From Dehalococcoidia bacterium (lineage in GTDB: Bacteria > Chloroflexota > Dehalococcoidia > Tepidiformales > Tepidiformaceae), in contig JAGQGZ010000013.1 in NCBI GenBank assembly GCA_020432105.1, positions 1 to 32,367 on the forward strand: DNA of 32,367 bases, written 5' to 3'. Made by a program: the position numbers and the translations under genes. A model generated the notes under the pieces. It saw only the letters and a program-made list of their open reading frames with translations. It did no database searches and was not told the origin of the DNA. Shown here in pieces: positions 21,506 through 29,598 of the stretch. Within the stretch, counting starts at the first letter, position 1; the number at the start of each line of letters is the position of its first letter.

Positions 21506-23262
21506 CGTTTCCGGTAGGACGGGTCTTCGACATCGACCCAGCACCGGGCAAAACGATCCTGGTAGCCGTCGGTGATATCGAGTGGGAAGGCTCGAACGTA
21601 GGGCTGGCTGAGTGCGACCACCCGTTCGCTAACGAGGTTGATGCCGGCGTTGATTTGCAGGAGCTGGCGTTGGATGTCGAGGCCGAGGTTGCGGCGGTCA
21701 TCCGGGTTGAACTGAGCCCGTTGGGCGACTATCAGGGCGTCAAGGTCTTCATTTCGCAGGGCGAAGCTGTTCTGGACACCCGCCGAGTGAAAATAGGGAT
21801 AGAGCCAATCATCAAGGTCGAGCCAGCCAGAGTCGGGGCCGGCAACCCAGGGCAAGGTCTGGCGGGGATCAAGCAGCCGGCCAACCAGTTCTTCGACCGG
21901 CAGGGGATTGATGGTGACTTCGATACCGAGCGCCTGGCCGACGTGGCGGGCGATGAGGCTGCCCAGGCTGAAGGTTTCCTCAGAGGTTTGTTCGACGTGC
22001 AGCTCCAGCGTCGTTGGGCGCTCATTTCCATCGGCAACGTAGGCATCCATTTGCTGACGGGCATCCTGGATGTCCTGGGCGCGTCCACCCGAGCCAAGGC
22101 GGTACCCGGGCCATTCCGAGAGCTCAGAGAAGGGCAGAGCCCAGTGGGAAACGGGCCAGCTGACCCAGCCGCTCCTGTCGCCGGAACCGTCGAAGAAGAT
22201 GTCGATCATCTCGGTGCGGTTCATGGCGATGGCGAGGGCCGTTCGCACGCGAACATCGTTGAACGGCGGGGCCGAGGTGGTGAATCGCATGCCAAAGAAG
22301 AGCGCGTTGCCAACGTGGGATTCGACGAGCCCGGGAACAGCTTCCTTCATCGCATCCGCCTGGGTACGGCCGACAAAGGCGGCATCGAGGTCCTTGACGC
22401 GAAGGTCGGCGACAACCTCAGAGGCGTTCTCGGCGTGGAGGACGGTTATCCCGGCGAGAGCGGGGGCGGAACCGAACCACTCCTCGTTGCGGATGACGCT
22501 GGCGAACTCGCCCTCGGTCCATTCGAGCCAGCGAAACGGCCCGGACCCAACCTGGCCGTCCGGTTCTGCAGAGAACCCGGACGCGTCCATCTCGGGGGCA
22601 ACGATCATCGCGGTGGGGTCGGCCAGCCAGTTGAGCATGGGAGCGAGCGGTTCGGCGGTGGTGATGATCACGGTCTCGGAGTCGGGCGCATCGATGGAGG
22701 CGATGTTGGACCAGCGGGACTGACGGACAAAGACGCTGCGGTCGCCCAGGCGCTGGCGGTCGAATGAGTGGACGACGTCCTCAGCGGTGACCTGTCGACC
22801 ATCCAGGGGTGAGACATCGTGCCAGCGAGCGGCGGGGTTGAGCTTGAAGACGTAGGTCAGCTCGTCCGGCTGCTGGGGCATGGCAGTCGCGAGATCGGTG
22901 CGAAGGATGTTTGCGGCCTGGTCCTCGTAACTCAGCAGGCGGCTGTAGACGAAGGCCTGTTGTCCCTGGAGCGTGCCCACCTGCGTGCGGTGAGGGTCGA
23001 ACTGGCCGTCACCGACGACGAACCCTGTCATGGTGAGCGACGGCGGGCCGGCAGGAGGCCGGGTGGGCGTGACACCGGGGCCCAGCGTGGCGGTGGGGCC
23101 GGCAGGCGGCGTCTGGGTGCCGGTCGTGCCCGTGCTGGCAGTGGGGCTCGGGCTGGTGGAGCCCCCGCCGCAGGAGAGAACCACATAGCCTGCTGCGGTA
23201 GCAGAGGCGCCGAGGAACCATCGGCGCGAACGCCGCCGCGGTGTTGGGCCGGCCGAAGTCAT
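21502..23262 (-). CDS. Extracellular solute-binding lipoprotein, family 5 (oligopeptide/dipeptide type)
   Basis: This is the substrate-binding part of a peptide- or nickel-type ABC transporter, anchored outside the membrane. The 586-residue protein has a Tat-type signal (Arg13-Arg14 in SRRWFLGAS) combined with a lipobox ending at Cys31 (VVLSC). A Ser/Thr/Pro-rich linker follows. The family 5 domain shows 'DLATAMPQQPDELTYVFKLNPAARWHDVSPLDGRQVTAEDVVHSFDRQR' near residues 120-170 and 'FNDVRVRTALAIAMNRTEMIDIFFDGSG' near the middle. No permease or ATPase genes are next to it, so the ligand is unknown. Its stop overlaps the end of the convergent regulator gene by four bases. Confidence 0.88.
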   Translation of the reverse strand: MTSAGPTPRRRSRRWFLGASATAAGYVVLSCGGGSTSPSPTASTGTTGTQTPPAGPTATLGPGVTPTRPPAGPPSLTMTGFVVGDGQFDPHRTQVGTLQGQQAFVYSRLLSYEDQAANILRTDLATAMPQQPDELTYVFKLNPAARWHDVSPLDGRQVTAEDVVHSFDRQRLGDRSVFVRQSRWSNIASIDAPDSETVIITTAEPLAPMLNWLADPTAMIVAPEMDASGFSAEPDGQVGSGPFRWLEWTEGEFASVIRNEEWFGSAPALAGITVLHAENASEVVADLRVKDLDAAFVGRTQADAMKEAVPGLVESHVGNALFFGMRFTTSAPPFNDVRVRTALAIAMNRTEMIDIFFDGSGDRSGWVSWPVSHWALPFSELSEWPGYRLGSGGRAQDIQDARQQMDAYVADGNERPTTLELHVEQTSEETFSLGSLIARHVGQALGIEVTINPLPVEELVGRLLDPRQTLPWVAGPDSGWLDLDDWLYPYFHSAGVQNSFALRNEDLDALIVAQRAQFNPDDRRNLGLDIQRQLLQINAGINLVSERVVALSQPYVRAFPLDITDGYQDRFARCWVDVEDPSYRKR

Positions 23263-23331
23263 GCTATGGCCATGGTAGCGTGATGGCCCGGAACCACGAG
23301 GTCCGGGTAAACCCGACGTGAGGAACTACCA

Positions 23332-23616
23332 ATGCCAGGACGGTATACGGCGGCCGAGATTACGAAAGCGATGGCGAACCTCGATGGCTGGGAGCCAGAT
23401 GGCGAGAAGGCCATCCACAAGGAGTTCAAATTTCGCGACCACATCGAAGCGATGGGTTTCGTGAACCGGGTGGCGATGGTGGCCGAGAAGATGGACCACC
23501 ACCCAGAACTCACGATCGTGTACAGCAGCGTCTCAATCAGGCTGAACTCTCACGATGCCGGCGGTGTGACGGAGCGCGACGTGCAGCTGGCAGAAGCGAT
23601 CGAGAAGTACCGCTAG
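23332..23616 (+). CDS. phhB: Pterin-4a-carbinolamine dehydratase
   Basis: This enzyme dehydrates 4a-hydroxytetrahydropterin to recycle the pterin cofactor of aromatic amino acid hydroxylases; similar proteins also occur with molybdopterin or folate metabolism. The 94-residue product is the usual size. The family signature is clear: '[42 protein letters not shown]', with the catalytic His pair in DHHPE, then '[26 protein letters not shown]'. A GAGG ribosome site precedes the ATG. It is divergent from the solute-binding gene and its end overlaps the convergent ferredoxin end by four bases. No hydroxylase is in the window. Confidence 0.93.
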   Translation: MPGRYTAAEITKAMANLDGWEPDGEKAIHKEFKFRDHIEAMGFVNRVAMVAEKMDHHPELTIVYSSVSIRLNSHDAGGVTERDVQLAEAIEKYR

Positions 23617-24137
23617 GAGACGCGGGTCCCGGGCGGGACAGCGACGGTTTCCTTCACCATCTGCATGAGGCTCTTTTCCTGGTCAGTCAGGGCCTCCACG
23701 GGCTTCTTGAACTCCGGGCGGAGGGGGAAGATATGGATCGCATCCCAGCCGCAGACGTCTTCACAGAGGCGGCAGCCCGTGCACTTGCGCGGGTCGAGCG
23801 TACTGACTCCGAAGAAGTCGTCGATCCTGTCGGTGTGCTGGAGGCTGAGGGCGTCGAAGGGGCAGATGTTGATGCAGAGCTCGCAACCCGAACCGATGCA
23901 CTTGTCTTCGATGACGACAGCCTTGGGCCAATCCTGCTTCTTGAGGCCGATGCTGAAGTCGCCGTTCTCGTCGAGGATGGCTTCCGGGGGACACACGACG
24001 CCACAGGCGCCGCAGTCGATGCAGAGGGTGGCATCAATAACGTGCAGTTCGTTGCGCTCGCCGGTAATGGCGTTTGTGGGGCAGCGCTTGGTGCAGGCGG
24101 TGCACCCGATGCAGGTCTCGACGATGGAATAGGCCAA
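23613..24137 (-). CDS. Ferredoxin-like protein with four [4Fe-4S] motifs
   Basis: This is a likely electron-transfer protein of 174 residues. It contains four Cys clusters in order: [12 protein letters not shown] (about residues 9-20), [12 protein letters not shown] (about 39-50), [14 protein letters not shown] (about 80-93) and [12 protein letters not shown] (about 118-129). The third has an extra residue between the first and second Cys (CxxxxC). The layout suits a polyferredoxin serving oxidoreductases. The C-terminal tail (after about 135) is not cluster-binding. It has no obvious partner enzyme next to it; the nitroreductase upstream on the same strand is separated by about 176 bases. 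Confidence 0.88.
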   Translation of the reverse strand: MAYSIVETCIGCTACTKRCPTNAITGERNELHVIDATLCIDCGACGVVCPPEAILDENGDFSIGLKKQDWPKAVVIEDKCIGSGCELCINICPFDALSLQHTDRIDDFFGVSTLDPRKCTGCRLCEDVCGWDAIHIFPLRPEFKKPVEALTDQEKSLMQMVKETVAVPPGTRVS

Positions 24138-24272
24138 CAGTACGTCCCTTCCGAGGCGTCATGTAGATGGACCTGGACGCCCCCGGCGGTCTTCTCCAGT
24201 GTAGGTTCCCAGAGAACTCCCCGGCAAACATCGGGCGGGAAGGTCTCACCGGGGCAGGATCGTCGTCTCTGC

Positions 24273-24303
24273 CCGGGCCAGCCAACCGGTGTCCCTGGCC
24301 CGG
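24273..24303 (-). terminator. Hairpin downstream of the nitroreductase
   Basis: CCGGGCCAG at 24273-24281 and CTGGCCCGG at 24295-24303 are perfect 9-base reverse complements with a 13-base loop. It lies about ten bases past the nitroreductase stop on the - strand, consistent with a terminator. The rest of 24138-24313 holds no gene. Confidence 0.5.
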
Positions 24304-24313
24304 ATGTGGTGGC

Positions 24314-24976
24314 TTATTTGGCGTCCCGCTTCTCGCCCCAGGTGTCGTAGTAGGTGACGTGTGAAGTGGGCAGGCGTCGCCCTTCGCCAAAGCGTCCCAT
24401 GGGCCAGCCGACAGGGATCAGGGCGGCGGTCTCGACCGTATCGGGGATACCGAGGAGTTCCCGGATCTCGTCCTGGCGCTGCCGGTGAATCGTGGTGAGG
24501 GCCGTACCAAGACCAAGAGCCCGCGCAGCCAACATCAGGTTCTGGACGGCGGGATAGATGCTGGAGCCGCTGGCGATGCCAGCATTCACGCTGGGATTCG
24601 AGAATGTGCAGACGAGGATGTGCACCGGCACCTCATCGAGGTGGTCGGCGAGGTACTGAGAGCTCCGCAGGACACGCTCGTTGCTATCAGCATCTTCCGG
24701 GGAGAGTTGCTTGCCGGCAGTGCCCCCGTAGCCGCTTGCAGTGTAGGCGCCCCAGGCTTCGCTGTAGTGACGGGCGATCTCGGCACGCTTGTCGGGATCG
24801 GTAATGACGAGGAAACGCCACGGCTGGCGGTTGCCGCCGCTGGGCGCACGCGTCGCCGCCCAGATGATCTTCTCGATGTATTCGGGCGGTACAGGATCGG
24901 GCTTGAGGCGGCGCATGGCGCGTTGCGTGCCGATGACGGTGAAAAAGTCTGGCTCAGTGATTGTGGGTTCAGGCAT
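24314..24976 (-). CDS. Nitroreductase family protein (FMN-dependent)
   Basis: Members of this family use FMN and NAD(P)H to reduce nitro groups, quinones or other substrates; the natural substrate here is unknown. The 220-residue protein shows 'RAMRRLKPDPVPPEYIEKIIWAATRAPSGGNRQPWRFLVITD' with the FMN phosphate-binding Arg/Ser residues. The 'AVQNLMLAARALGLGTALTTIH' helix is typical, and the C-terminus reads 'IPVGWPMGRFGEGRRLP'. The ATG at 24976 is used because GGAGGTG lies a few bases upstream on the - strand. A longer start at 25015 would add 13 residues that overlap that site. It is divergent from sodN. Confidence 0.9.
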   Translation of the reverse strand: MPEPTITEPDFFTVIGTQRAMRRLKPDPVPPEYIEKIIWAATRAPSGGNRQPWRFLVITDPDKRAEIARHYSEAWGAYTASGYGGTAGKQLSPEDADSNERVLRSSQYLADHLDEVPVHILVCTFSNPSVNAGIASGSSIYPAVQNLMLAARALGLGTALTTIHRQRQDEIRELLGIPDTVETAALIPVGWPMGRFGEGRRLPTSHVTYYDTWGEKRDAK

Positions 24977-25095
24977 GGTGAACACCTCCGCGAGTGACGG
25001 ATCATACCCGGTCATGTGCCGGTGGAGGGGCGAACAGTGCTGGCGTATAGTCGGTAAGCAGGCAACACCCCAGATCGAAGGGAGCAGACCACCAG

Positions 25096-25536
25096 ATGAA
25101 CCTCATCCAACTACTACTCCGCCCGGCGAAAACGGCGAGCGCACACTGTGACGGCCCTTGCGGCGTCTACGACCCGGCATCAGCCCGTATCGCTGCCGAG
25201 GCGGTACTTTCCATGGAAAAGAAGATGGCAGCACTCGGTGATAGTGCGGCCGACGCGCACACCCGCAGCCGTTACATCGCGATCAAAGAAGAGCAGGCCG
25301 AAATCGCCAAGCGCGAACTGAACATTCTCTGGCACGACTACTTCAAGCCGGAACACCTGAGTGCCGTGCCGAACCTGCACGAGATGTTCTGGAACGCCGC
25401 CAAGCTCTGTTCCAAGAACAAAGTGGAGAACGACGCCGCAAACGGCGAGGCACTGATGAAGGCAGTCGAAGAGATTCACAACGCCTTCTGGAAGACCAAG
25501 AACCGTGAGGTCGCCTTCTACCGGGCGAACCCATAG
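25096..25536 (+). CDS. sodN: Nickel-containing superoxide dismutase (precursor)
   Basis: NiSOD dismutates superoxide using a nickel hook formed by the first residues of the mature protein. The 146-residue precursor has a short leader (residues 1-16, MNLIQLLLRPAKTASA), then the mature N-terminus HCDGPCGVYDP starting at His17. This is exactly the nickel hook (His1, Cys2, Cys6 of the mature form). The rest is the four-helix bundle expected of NiSOD ('RIAAEAVLSMEKKMAAL', 'LWHDYFKPEHL', 'LHEMFWNAAKLCSKNKV'). AGGGAGCAG precedes the ATG. The maturation protease follows after 13 bases. Length and motifs are complete. Confidence 0.97.
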   Translation: MNLIQLLLRPAKTASAHCDGPCGVYDPASARIAAEAVLSMEKKMAALGDSAADAHTRSRYIAIKEEQAEIAKRELNILWHDYFKPEHLSAVPNLHEMFWNAAKLCSKNKVENDAANGEALMKAVEEIHNAFWKTKNREVAFYRANP

Positions 25537-25549
25537 CCAAGACCGGCAG

Positions 25550-25963
25550 ATGGAACACCAACGGGGCGGAGCCTTCCTGCGAAGGGCCGCCCCGTTTCTC
25601 TCTGTCGCGGCGCTGGTTGCGGGGTCCTGCCTCTACCTCCGGCGGTTCGAGCGCTACGCAATCACGGGTGCATCGATGGAGCCGGCGCTCGTTGAGGGTG
25701 ACTGGGCCATCATCGATAGGCGAGCATACCGCCACCAGCCACCCGGGGCGGGCGATGTGGTCATGGTGAAGGACCCTCGATTGCCGGAAAGAACGCTGGT
25801 CAAGCGTGCCGCCGGGCGCGATGGCGCCTCCACCCGGGTAATTGGTGACAATGCAGCCCAAAGCACCGACAGTCGCGTTTTCGGCGCCGTGCCCGACGAA
25901 CTGCTGGTCGGGCGCGTCCTGTGGCGGTACTGGCCGTTGCGCCGATTTGGGCGGGTGGCCTAG
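25550..25963 (+). CDS. sodX: NiSOD maturation protease (S26 signal-peptidase-like)
   Basis: This protease likely removes the NiSOD leader to free the nickel-binding His. The 137-residue protein has one N-terminal hydrophobic segment (about residues 14-30). The S26 signature reads 'AITGASMEPALVEGDWAII' with catalytic Ser42, followed by Lys85 in 'RTLVKRAAG' as the general base and 'VIGDNAAQSTDSRVFGAV' (box E). ATG at 25550 is chosen; an upstream in-frame start at 25505 lies within sodN and adds residues without homology. The pairing with sodN in one unit is the known arrangement. Its end overlaps the convergent flavin reductase by four bases. Confidence 0.9.
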   Translation: MEHQRGGAFLRRAAPFLSVAALVAGSCLYLRRFERYAITGASMEPALVEGDWAIIDRRAYRHQPPGAGDVVMVKDPRLPERTLVKRAAGRDGASTRVIGDNAAQSTDSRVFGAVPDELLVGRVLWRYWPLRRFGRVA

Positions 25964-26511
25964 GGCTGGGGCAACTTCCCTTCGACACGGAGGCGGCAGA
26001 GGGCCACAAAGTCGTGGGCGACACGTTCGATGGCCTGGGTCACCTGCTCGTTTGCCGGTGCATCGCCTTTGCCCCAGTGCTCTCCGCTGCGGGAGATGAC
26101 CACATCGGGTGTGGCAGCGATGCCGCCAATGTGGCGAAGCACACGGGCCGTATCCGTTACGCCGGGCTCAGCATCGCCACCAGCGACACCGATGAGCGCA
26201 AAAGGCGTGCCGCCAACCTGGGGGACGTCGACAAAGTCCAGGGCATTCTTGAGGCCGCCGGGAATGGCGCCGTGGTAGCTGGGGACGGTGATGAGGAGAC
26301 CATCAGCGGCGTGGCAGGCGGCACGCCAGGCGTGGACGGCTGCCGGGTATTCGTCATCGGGGCGTCCATCAAGGGCCGGGAGCCCGGCAATCTCGAAGGT
26401 CTCGCAGGTAGCGCCAGCGCCGGAAAGTGCCTTTATCGCGTACTGGAGAACGCGGTCGGCCGTGCTTCCCGTGCGGATGCTGCCGTTTACACAGAGGATC
26501 TTGGCGGCCAT
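25960..26511 (-). CDS. NAD(P)H-dependent FMN reductase (flavodoxin-like fold)
   Basis: This is a likely flavoprotein reductase of the NADPH-dependent FMN reductase family (SsuE/ArsH/azoreductase relatives). The 183-residue protein begins with a flavin phosphate loop 'ILCVNGSIRTGSTADRVLQYAIKAL'. The hallmark 'LLITVPSYHGAIPGGLKNALDFVD' around residues 73-96 binds the isoalloxazine ring. The next block 'GTPFALIGVAGGD' matches the family. The substrate is unknown. It ends a - strand group starting at tsaE, 24 bases after ndk, and could be co-transcribed with it. Confidence 0.88.
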   Translation of the reverse strand: MAAKILCVNGSIRTGSTADRVLQYAIKALSGAGATCETFEIAGLPALDGRPDDEYPAAVHAWRAACHAADGLLITVPSYHGAIPGGLKNALDFVDVPQVGGTPFALIGVAGGDAEPGVTDTARVLRHIGGIAATPDVVISRSGEHWGKGDAPANEQVTQAIERVAHDFVALCRLRVEGKLPQP

Positions 26512-26535
26512 GCGTGTCCCTCCCGGTGGATGAGC

Positions 26536-26994
26536 CTATTCGTGAATCCAGCCATCGAGGTCGCGGTGCCAGTCGATGAGTTCAGACGGCTGGAAGAAGA
26601 GGGCCACTTCCCGGGCGCCACTCTCCGGGCTATCACTGGCGTGGACGAGGTTGCGCCCCCGTTCCATGCCGAGGTCGCCGCGGATGCTGCCGGGTGTGGC
26701 CTCTGCGGGATTGGTCGAGCCGATAGCGGTGCGGATCGCGGCAATCGCATCGGAGCCTTCGAAGACTGCGGCGATGACCGGGGCGCTGGTGATGTACTCG
26801 ACAAGGCCATCGAAAAACGGCTTACCTTCGTGTTCGGCGTAGTGGCGCCGAGCGAGTGATGCATCGATACGCATGAATTTGAGGCCGACGATCTTGAGCC
26901 CTCGCTGTTCAAGACGGCGAATGACCTCAGTGGCAAGGCCGCGCTGGACGGCGTCGGGCTTGGCGAGGACGAGAGAACGCTGAAGGGCAGGCAT
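26536..26994 (-). CDS. ndk: Nucleoside diphosphate kinase
   Basis: This enzyme transfers phosphate from ATP to nucleoside diphosphates through a phospho-histidine. The 152-residue protein has the typical opening 'QRSLVLAKPDAVQRGL' and 'HYAEHEGKPFFDGLVEYITSAPV'. The signature around active-site His118 reads 'NLVHASDSPESGAREVALFF'. Arg, Thr and Asn residues of the nucleotide site ('IRTAIGSTNPAEATPGSIRGDLG') are intact. It lies 20 bases downstream of tsaB in a - strand operon. Confidence 0.96.
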   Translation of the reverse strand: MPALQRSLVLAKPDAVQRGLATEVIRRLEQRGLKIVGLKFMRIDASLARRHYAEHEGKPFFDGLVEYITSAPVIAAVFEGSDAIAAIRTAIGSTNPAEATPGSIRGDLGMERGRNLVHASDSPESGAREVALFFQPSELIDWHRDLDGWIHE

Positions 26995-27014
26995 AGGGGT
27001 GATTCACTCCTGAT

Positions 27015-27635
27015 CTAGCTGGATGTAGCAGTGCTTGCGTGTGGGTGCGCGGTTGACGCACGCGGTCGCGTGACGTTTGGCGCCCGCAGGTAGATAGCAT
27101 CGTCGAGGTTTGCGGCCGTTGGCGCGAGCGCGAGAGCCGCAAGGACACGCTGGCGGGAGGAGACCTCCGTTCCACCGAGGGGGCCAGCAGTTTCCCCGGC
27201 GAAGGTCAACCCCTGGAAGGCGTCAACAGTACCGGCGTGGAGGGGGCCGGTCACGGCGGCCCCTTCGCAGGCGCGAAGAGCGTACTCGCGGCGCCCGGCC
27301 GGGTGGATGGCCACCCAGGGGCCGGTAATCCCGGCGGCATGGGCAATGCAGGTATGCGTTTCGACACCGGCAACAGGGACGCCCAGGGCGCGGGCAAGGC
27401 CGATCGCGGTGGCGATACCCACTCTCAGCCCCGAATAGCTACCGGGTCCTTTGACCACGCAGATACGCGAGATGTCCTGAACCCTGGCGTCCACCAGTTC
27501 ATCGATGAGCGCGAGGAGGAGGCGAGAATGGTCGCGGTCACTGGGGCGGACGAGGGAGCGAATCTCGTCATTGGTGTCCTGATACGCCAGCGCAATATCG
27601 TCGGAGGCCGTATCGATCGCGAGGATGCCGGTCAC
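27015..27635 (-). CDS. tsaB: tRNA threonylcarbamoyladenosine biosynthesis protein TsaB
   Basis: TsaB is the partner of TsaD and TsaE in making t6A at position 37 of ANN-decoding tRNAs. The 206-residue product begins with the ASKHA-fold motif 'ILAIDTASDDIALAY' and has the TsaB signature 'VVKGPGSYSGLRVGIATAIGLARALGVPVAGV'. The GTG at 27635 overlaps the tsaE stop by four bases (GTGA). A longer in-frame start at 27779 lies inside tsaE and adds 48 unrelated residues. The C-terminus has low-complexity Thr/Ala/His repeats (ASTAHPHASTATSS). Confidence 0.92.
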   Translation of the reverse strand: MTGILAIDTASDDIALAYQDTNDEIRSLVRPSDRDHSRLLLALIDELVDARVQDISRICVVKGPGSYSGLRVGIATAIGLARALGVPVAGVETHTCIAHAAGITGPWVAIHPAGRREYALRACEGAAVTGPLHAGTVDAFQGLTFAGETAGPLGGTEVSSRQRVLAALALAPTAANLDDAIYLRAPNVTRPRASTAHPHASTATSS

Positions 27636-28102
27636 AGGAGCCCGGCCGCCGAGAGGATGGCGGTTCCTCTGTCCGAAGGGCCCTCGATGCGGAGGGTCCG
27701 ACCACCAAGAGCGTGGCTGTGTTCGAAGGAAATGATGAGTGCCGGCGCCGGGAGTTGGCCAGCCGCAAGATCCGCCCATTCGATGGCAAGGACTCCCGAT
27801 TCGGCGTGGTCCCAGAGACCAAGTTCTTCGATTCCTTCGCCACCGGTGCGATAAAGGTCGACATGGAAGAGGGTTTCGCGGCCGCGATACTGGTTGAGGA
27901 GCACGAAGGTTGGGCTTGTGACACGGTCGGCTGAATCCAGTCCGTTCGCCAGGCCACGAACAAAGCAGGTCTTGCCGGCTCCCAGCTCGCCCTGGAGGTA
28001 GACGACGTCCCCACGCTGCAGCTGGCCGGCGATCTGGCGGCCGAGCTCTTCGGTGGCGAGGGGTGAGTCCGTCTGGAGGGCGACGGTGGTTGAGGGCGGC
28101 AT
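27632..28102 (-). CDS. tsaE: tRNA threonylcarbamoyladenosine biosynthesis ATPase TsaE
   Basis: TsaE is a small ATPase that supports TsaB-TsaD in t6A synthesis. The 156-residue protein has a P-loop 'LQGELGAGKTCFVRGLANGL' (about residues 36-55), then 'VTSPTFVLLNQYRGRETLFHVDLYRTGG' and 'ESGVLAIEWADLA', all typical. Length is normal. It begins a - strand operon tsaE-tsaB-ndk-flavin reductase and is divergent from the XRE regulator, with 153 bases between. Confidence 0.94.
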   Translation of the reverse strand: MPPSTTVALQTDSPLATEELGRQIAGQLQRGDVVYLQGELGAGKTCFVRGLANGLDSADRVTSPTFVLLNQYRGRETLFHVDLYRTGGEGIEELGLWDHAESGVLAIEWADLAAGQLPAPALIISFEHSHALGGRTLRIEGPSDRGTAILSAAGLL

Positions 28103-28140
28103 TGGAGGGCTGACTCCCCGGCGGCCGTGGAGGTGTGGAT

Positions 28141-28169
28141 TTGACGCGGCAGGCCTGCTCGTAGATTAT
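28141..28169 (+). promoter_or_regulatory. Candidate housekeeping promoter of the XRE regulator
   Basis: TTGACG at 28141-28146, a 17-base spacer, then GATTAT at 28164-28169 match five of six and four of six bases of the sigma-70 -35 and -10 elements. It lies about 87 bases before the regulator ATG in the divergent gap with tsaE. Confidence 0.5.
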
Positions 28170-28255
28170 TTCACAATCGGATGTATCACGGGTGTGGCCG
28201 ATCGTCCGCGCCGCCCCGGTGACTGGAAAAGTACCAGACGGAGTTTCGACCAGAC

Positions 28256-28639
28256 ATGAAGAAAGCCACCGTAGAGAACGGGAAGGCGCCTATTTCCGCG
28301 AGCCTCGGTCACCGGATTCGCACGGCGCGCAAGGACGCCGGCATGAGCCAGGGGCAGCTCGCGACGGCGCTGAACACGACGCAGAGCGCAATCAGCCTCT
28401 ACGAGGCGGGCCAGCGTTCGGTAGGTATCGACATGCTGCTGAATGTGGCACGAATCCTGAACCGGCCACTCCACTATTTCCTGGGACAGGACGGCGAAAT
28501 GCTGTTCGTTTCCGACAGTGAAATTGCCGTGCTTATCGCCGACCTCGAGCGGAATCCGGAGGATCTGCCGGAATTGATTGCCTACTGGAACTTCCTTTCG
28601 TGGCGCCGGAGTGCCAGCGCCACCAACGGCAGGCACTAG
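28256..28639 (+). CDS. XRE-family helix-turn-helix regulator
   Basis: This 127-residue protein has an XRE/Cro-type DNA-binding domain at about residues 16-71: 'LGHRIRTARKDAGMSQGQLATALNTTQSAISLYEAGQRSVGIDMLLNVARILNRPLHYFLG'. The recognition helix is 'TTQSAISLYEAG'. The C-terminal 50 residues (EIAVLIADLERNPEDLPELIAYWNFL) are helical and may mediate dimerisation. The gene has its own candidate promoter, so it may act on its neighbours or itself. A flavin-reductase-like gene follows after 12 bases on the same strand, probably co-transcribed. Target genes are unknown. Confidence 0.88.
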   Translation: MKKATVENGKAPISASLGHRIRTARKDAGMSQGQLATALNTTQSAISLYEAGQRSVGIDMLLNVARILNRPLHYFLGQDGEMLFVSDSEIAVLIADLERNPEDLPELIAYWNFLSWRRSASATNGRH

Positions 28640-28651
28640 CCGTTCCCGGCT

Positions 28652-29350
28652 ATGGCCCGACGATTCTGCGATGAGACGGATTCGCGGCGCCTGCTAAACC
28701 CCGGCCCGGTGACCCTGGTGAGCGTTGCCTTTCGTGATGAACGGAATGCGGCGCCCGTCGCCTGGGCCATGCCGCTTTCGATGGAACCGCCGCTTGTTGG
28801 CGTAGCGCTGCACCCCGAGCGCCACACGACGGACATGGTGCGGGCTGCCCAGGAATTCGCGATTAACATCCCAGGGCCCGCGATGCTAAAACAGGTGCAC
28901 TTCCTCGGATCGCATTCTGGACGGGATGTGAACAAGCTGGAGGCGGCGAGCATCGAGTGGTTCCCCGGCATGCGAGTTGGGGCGCCGCTCCTGGACGGCT
29001 GCCTTGCCTGGATCGAATGCACGGTACGCGACAGTATCCGCTTCCCCGACCACACGCTGTTTGTCGGCGAGGTGGTGCGGGTGCAGGCGCTGGAAGAGGC
29101 GTATGCAGGCGGCTGGCTGCTGGAGGACCCGAAGTACTGTCCGCTGACCTACCTGGGCGGCGATGAATACGCCGTAATCCAGGACAAGCGGGTGGCGGCG
29201 ATCCAAACGACGATGCAGGGCGGGTTGGTGCTTGAAACGGCGGAGGAGCGGGAAGAGCGAGAGGAGCGCGAGGCCCAGGAAGCAGAAGCAAAGGGCGCTG
29301 AAGGCGACGAGGGGTACGCGGAGATGCGGCGGTTCCTCGGTCGGGACTAG
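28652..29350 (+). CDS. Flavin reductase-like FMN-binding split-barrel protein
   Basis: This 232-residue protein resembles the flavin reductase domain family (FMN-binding split barrel). Visible features are 'PGPVTLVSVAFRDERNAAPVAWAMPLSMEPPLVGVALHPERHTTDMVRAAQEFAINIPG', the usual N-terminal half with the FMN site, and 'DGCLAWIECTVRDSIRFPDHTLFVGEVVRVQ' in the second half. The C-terminal 35 residues form an extended charged stretch (EEREEREEREAQEAEAKGAEGDEG), unusual for the family. Substrate and partner oxygenase are unknown. It follows the XRE gene closely. Confidence 0.85.
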   Translation: MARRFCDETDSRRLLNPGPVTLVSVAFRDERNAAPVAWAMPLSMEPPLVGVALHPERHTTDMVRAAQEFAINIPGPAMLKQVHFLGSHSGRDVNKLEAASIEWFPGMRVGAPLLDGCLAWIECTVRDSIRFPDHTLFVGEVVRVQALEEAYAGGWLLEDPKYCPLTYLGGDEYAVIQDKRVAAIQTTMQGGLVLETAEEREEREEREAQEAEAKGAEGDEGYAEMRRFLGRD

Positions 29351-29459
29351 TCGGAGGATGGAAGCCTGGCGGAGGGCCGGGTAGCTCGCGGCCACGGAGG
29401 GCCGCAGCCCCGAGGAACCTGGGTGATATCGGCGGGGGTGAGCTCCGGTGTGGAGCTTG

Positions 29460-29581
29460 AGGTGGTAGCGGACGGCATTACGGGAGATGCCCAACTGGAG
29501 TGCGATTGCTTCGTTGGATAGGCCTCGCCTTGCGAGGTCAAGGACCTCGCATTCGCGCGGGGTGAGTTCGTGGGTGGACAT
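29460..29581 (-). pseudogene. LuxR-type helix-turn-helix remnant
   Basis: On the - strand an ATG at 29581 opens a frame encoding a clear LuxR/GerE helix-turn-helix: 'ELTPRECEVLDLARRGLSNEAIALQLGISRNAVRYHLK'. After this the expected final helix is lost and the text becomes non-homologous Pro/Arg-rich sequence, running on antisense to the upstream flavin-reductase gene. Neither other frame restores the helix. It looks like a truncated or decayed regulator, or a very small protein of unusual end. The upstream region carries direct repeats of CTACGG (- strand). Confidence 0.5.
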
Positions 29582-29598
29582 GGGCGCCGGCCCCCTCT

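Noticed and set aside
21655..22767. 370-codon + strand frame over the solute-binding gene
   Set aside because: The - strand gene has Tat signal, lipobox and family 5 motifs; the + frame is Gly/Asp-rich shadow.
23733..24350. 205-codon + strand frame over the ferredoxin gene
   Set aside because: The - strand shows four proper Cys clusters; the + frame has none.
25023..25051. Promoter for sodN with TATAGT
   Set aside because: TATAGT at 25046-25051 is a fair -10, but no acceptable -35 lies about 17 bases upstream.
25921..26859. 312-codon + strand frame spanning the flavin reductase and ndk genes
   Set aside because: Crosses two well-supported - strand genes and shows no domain.
28886..29460. 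C-terminal continuation of the LuxR-type frame on the - strand
   Set aside because: It lies antisense to the flavin-reductase-like gene and loses all regulator similarity after the helix-turn-helix.
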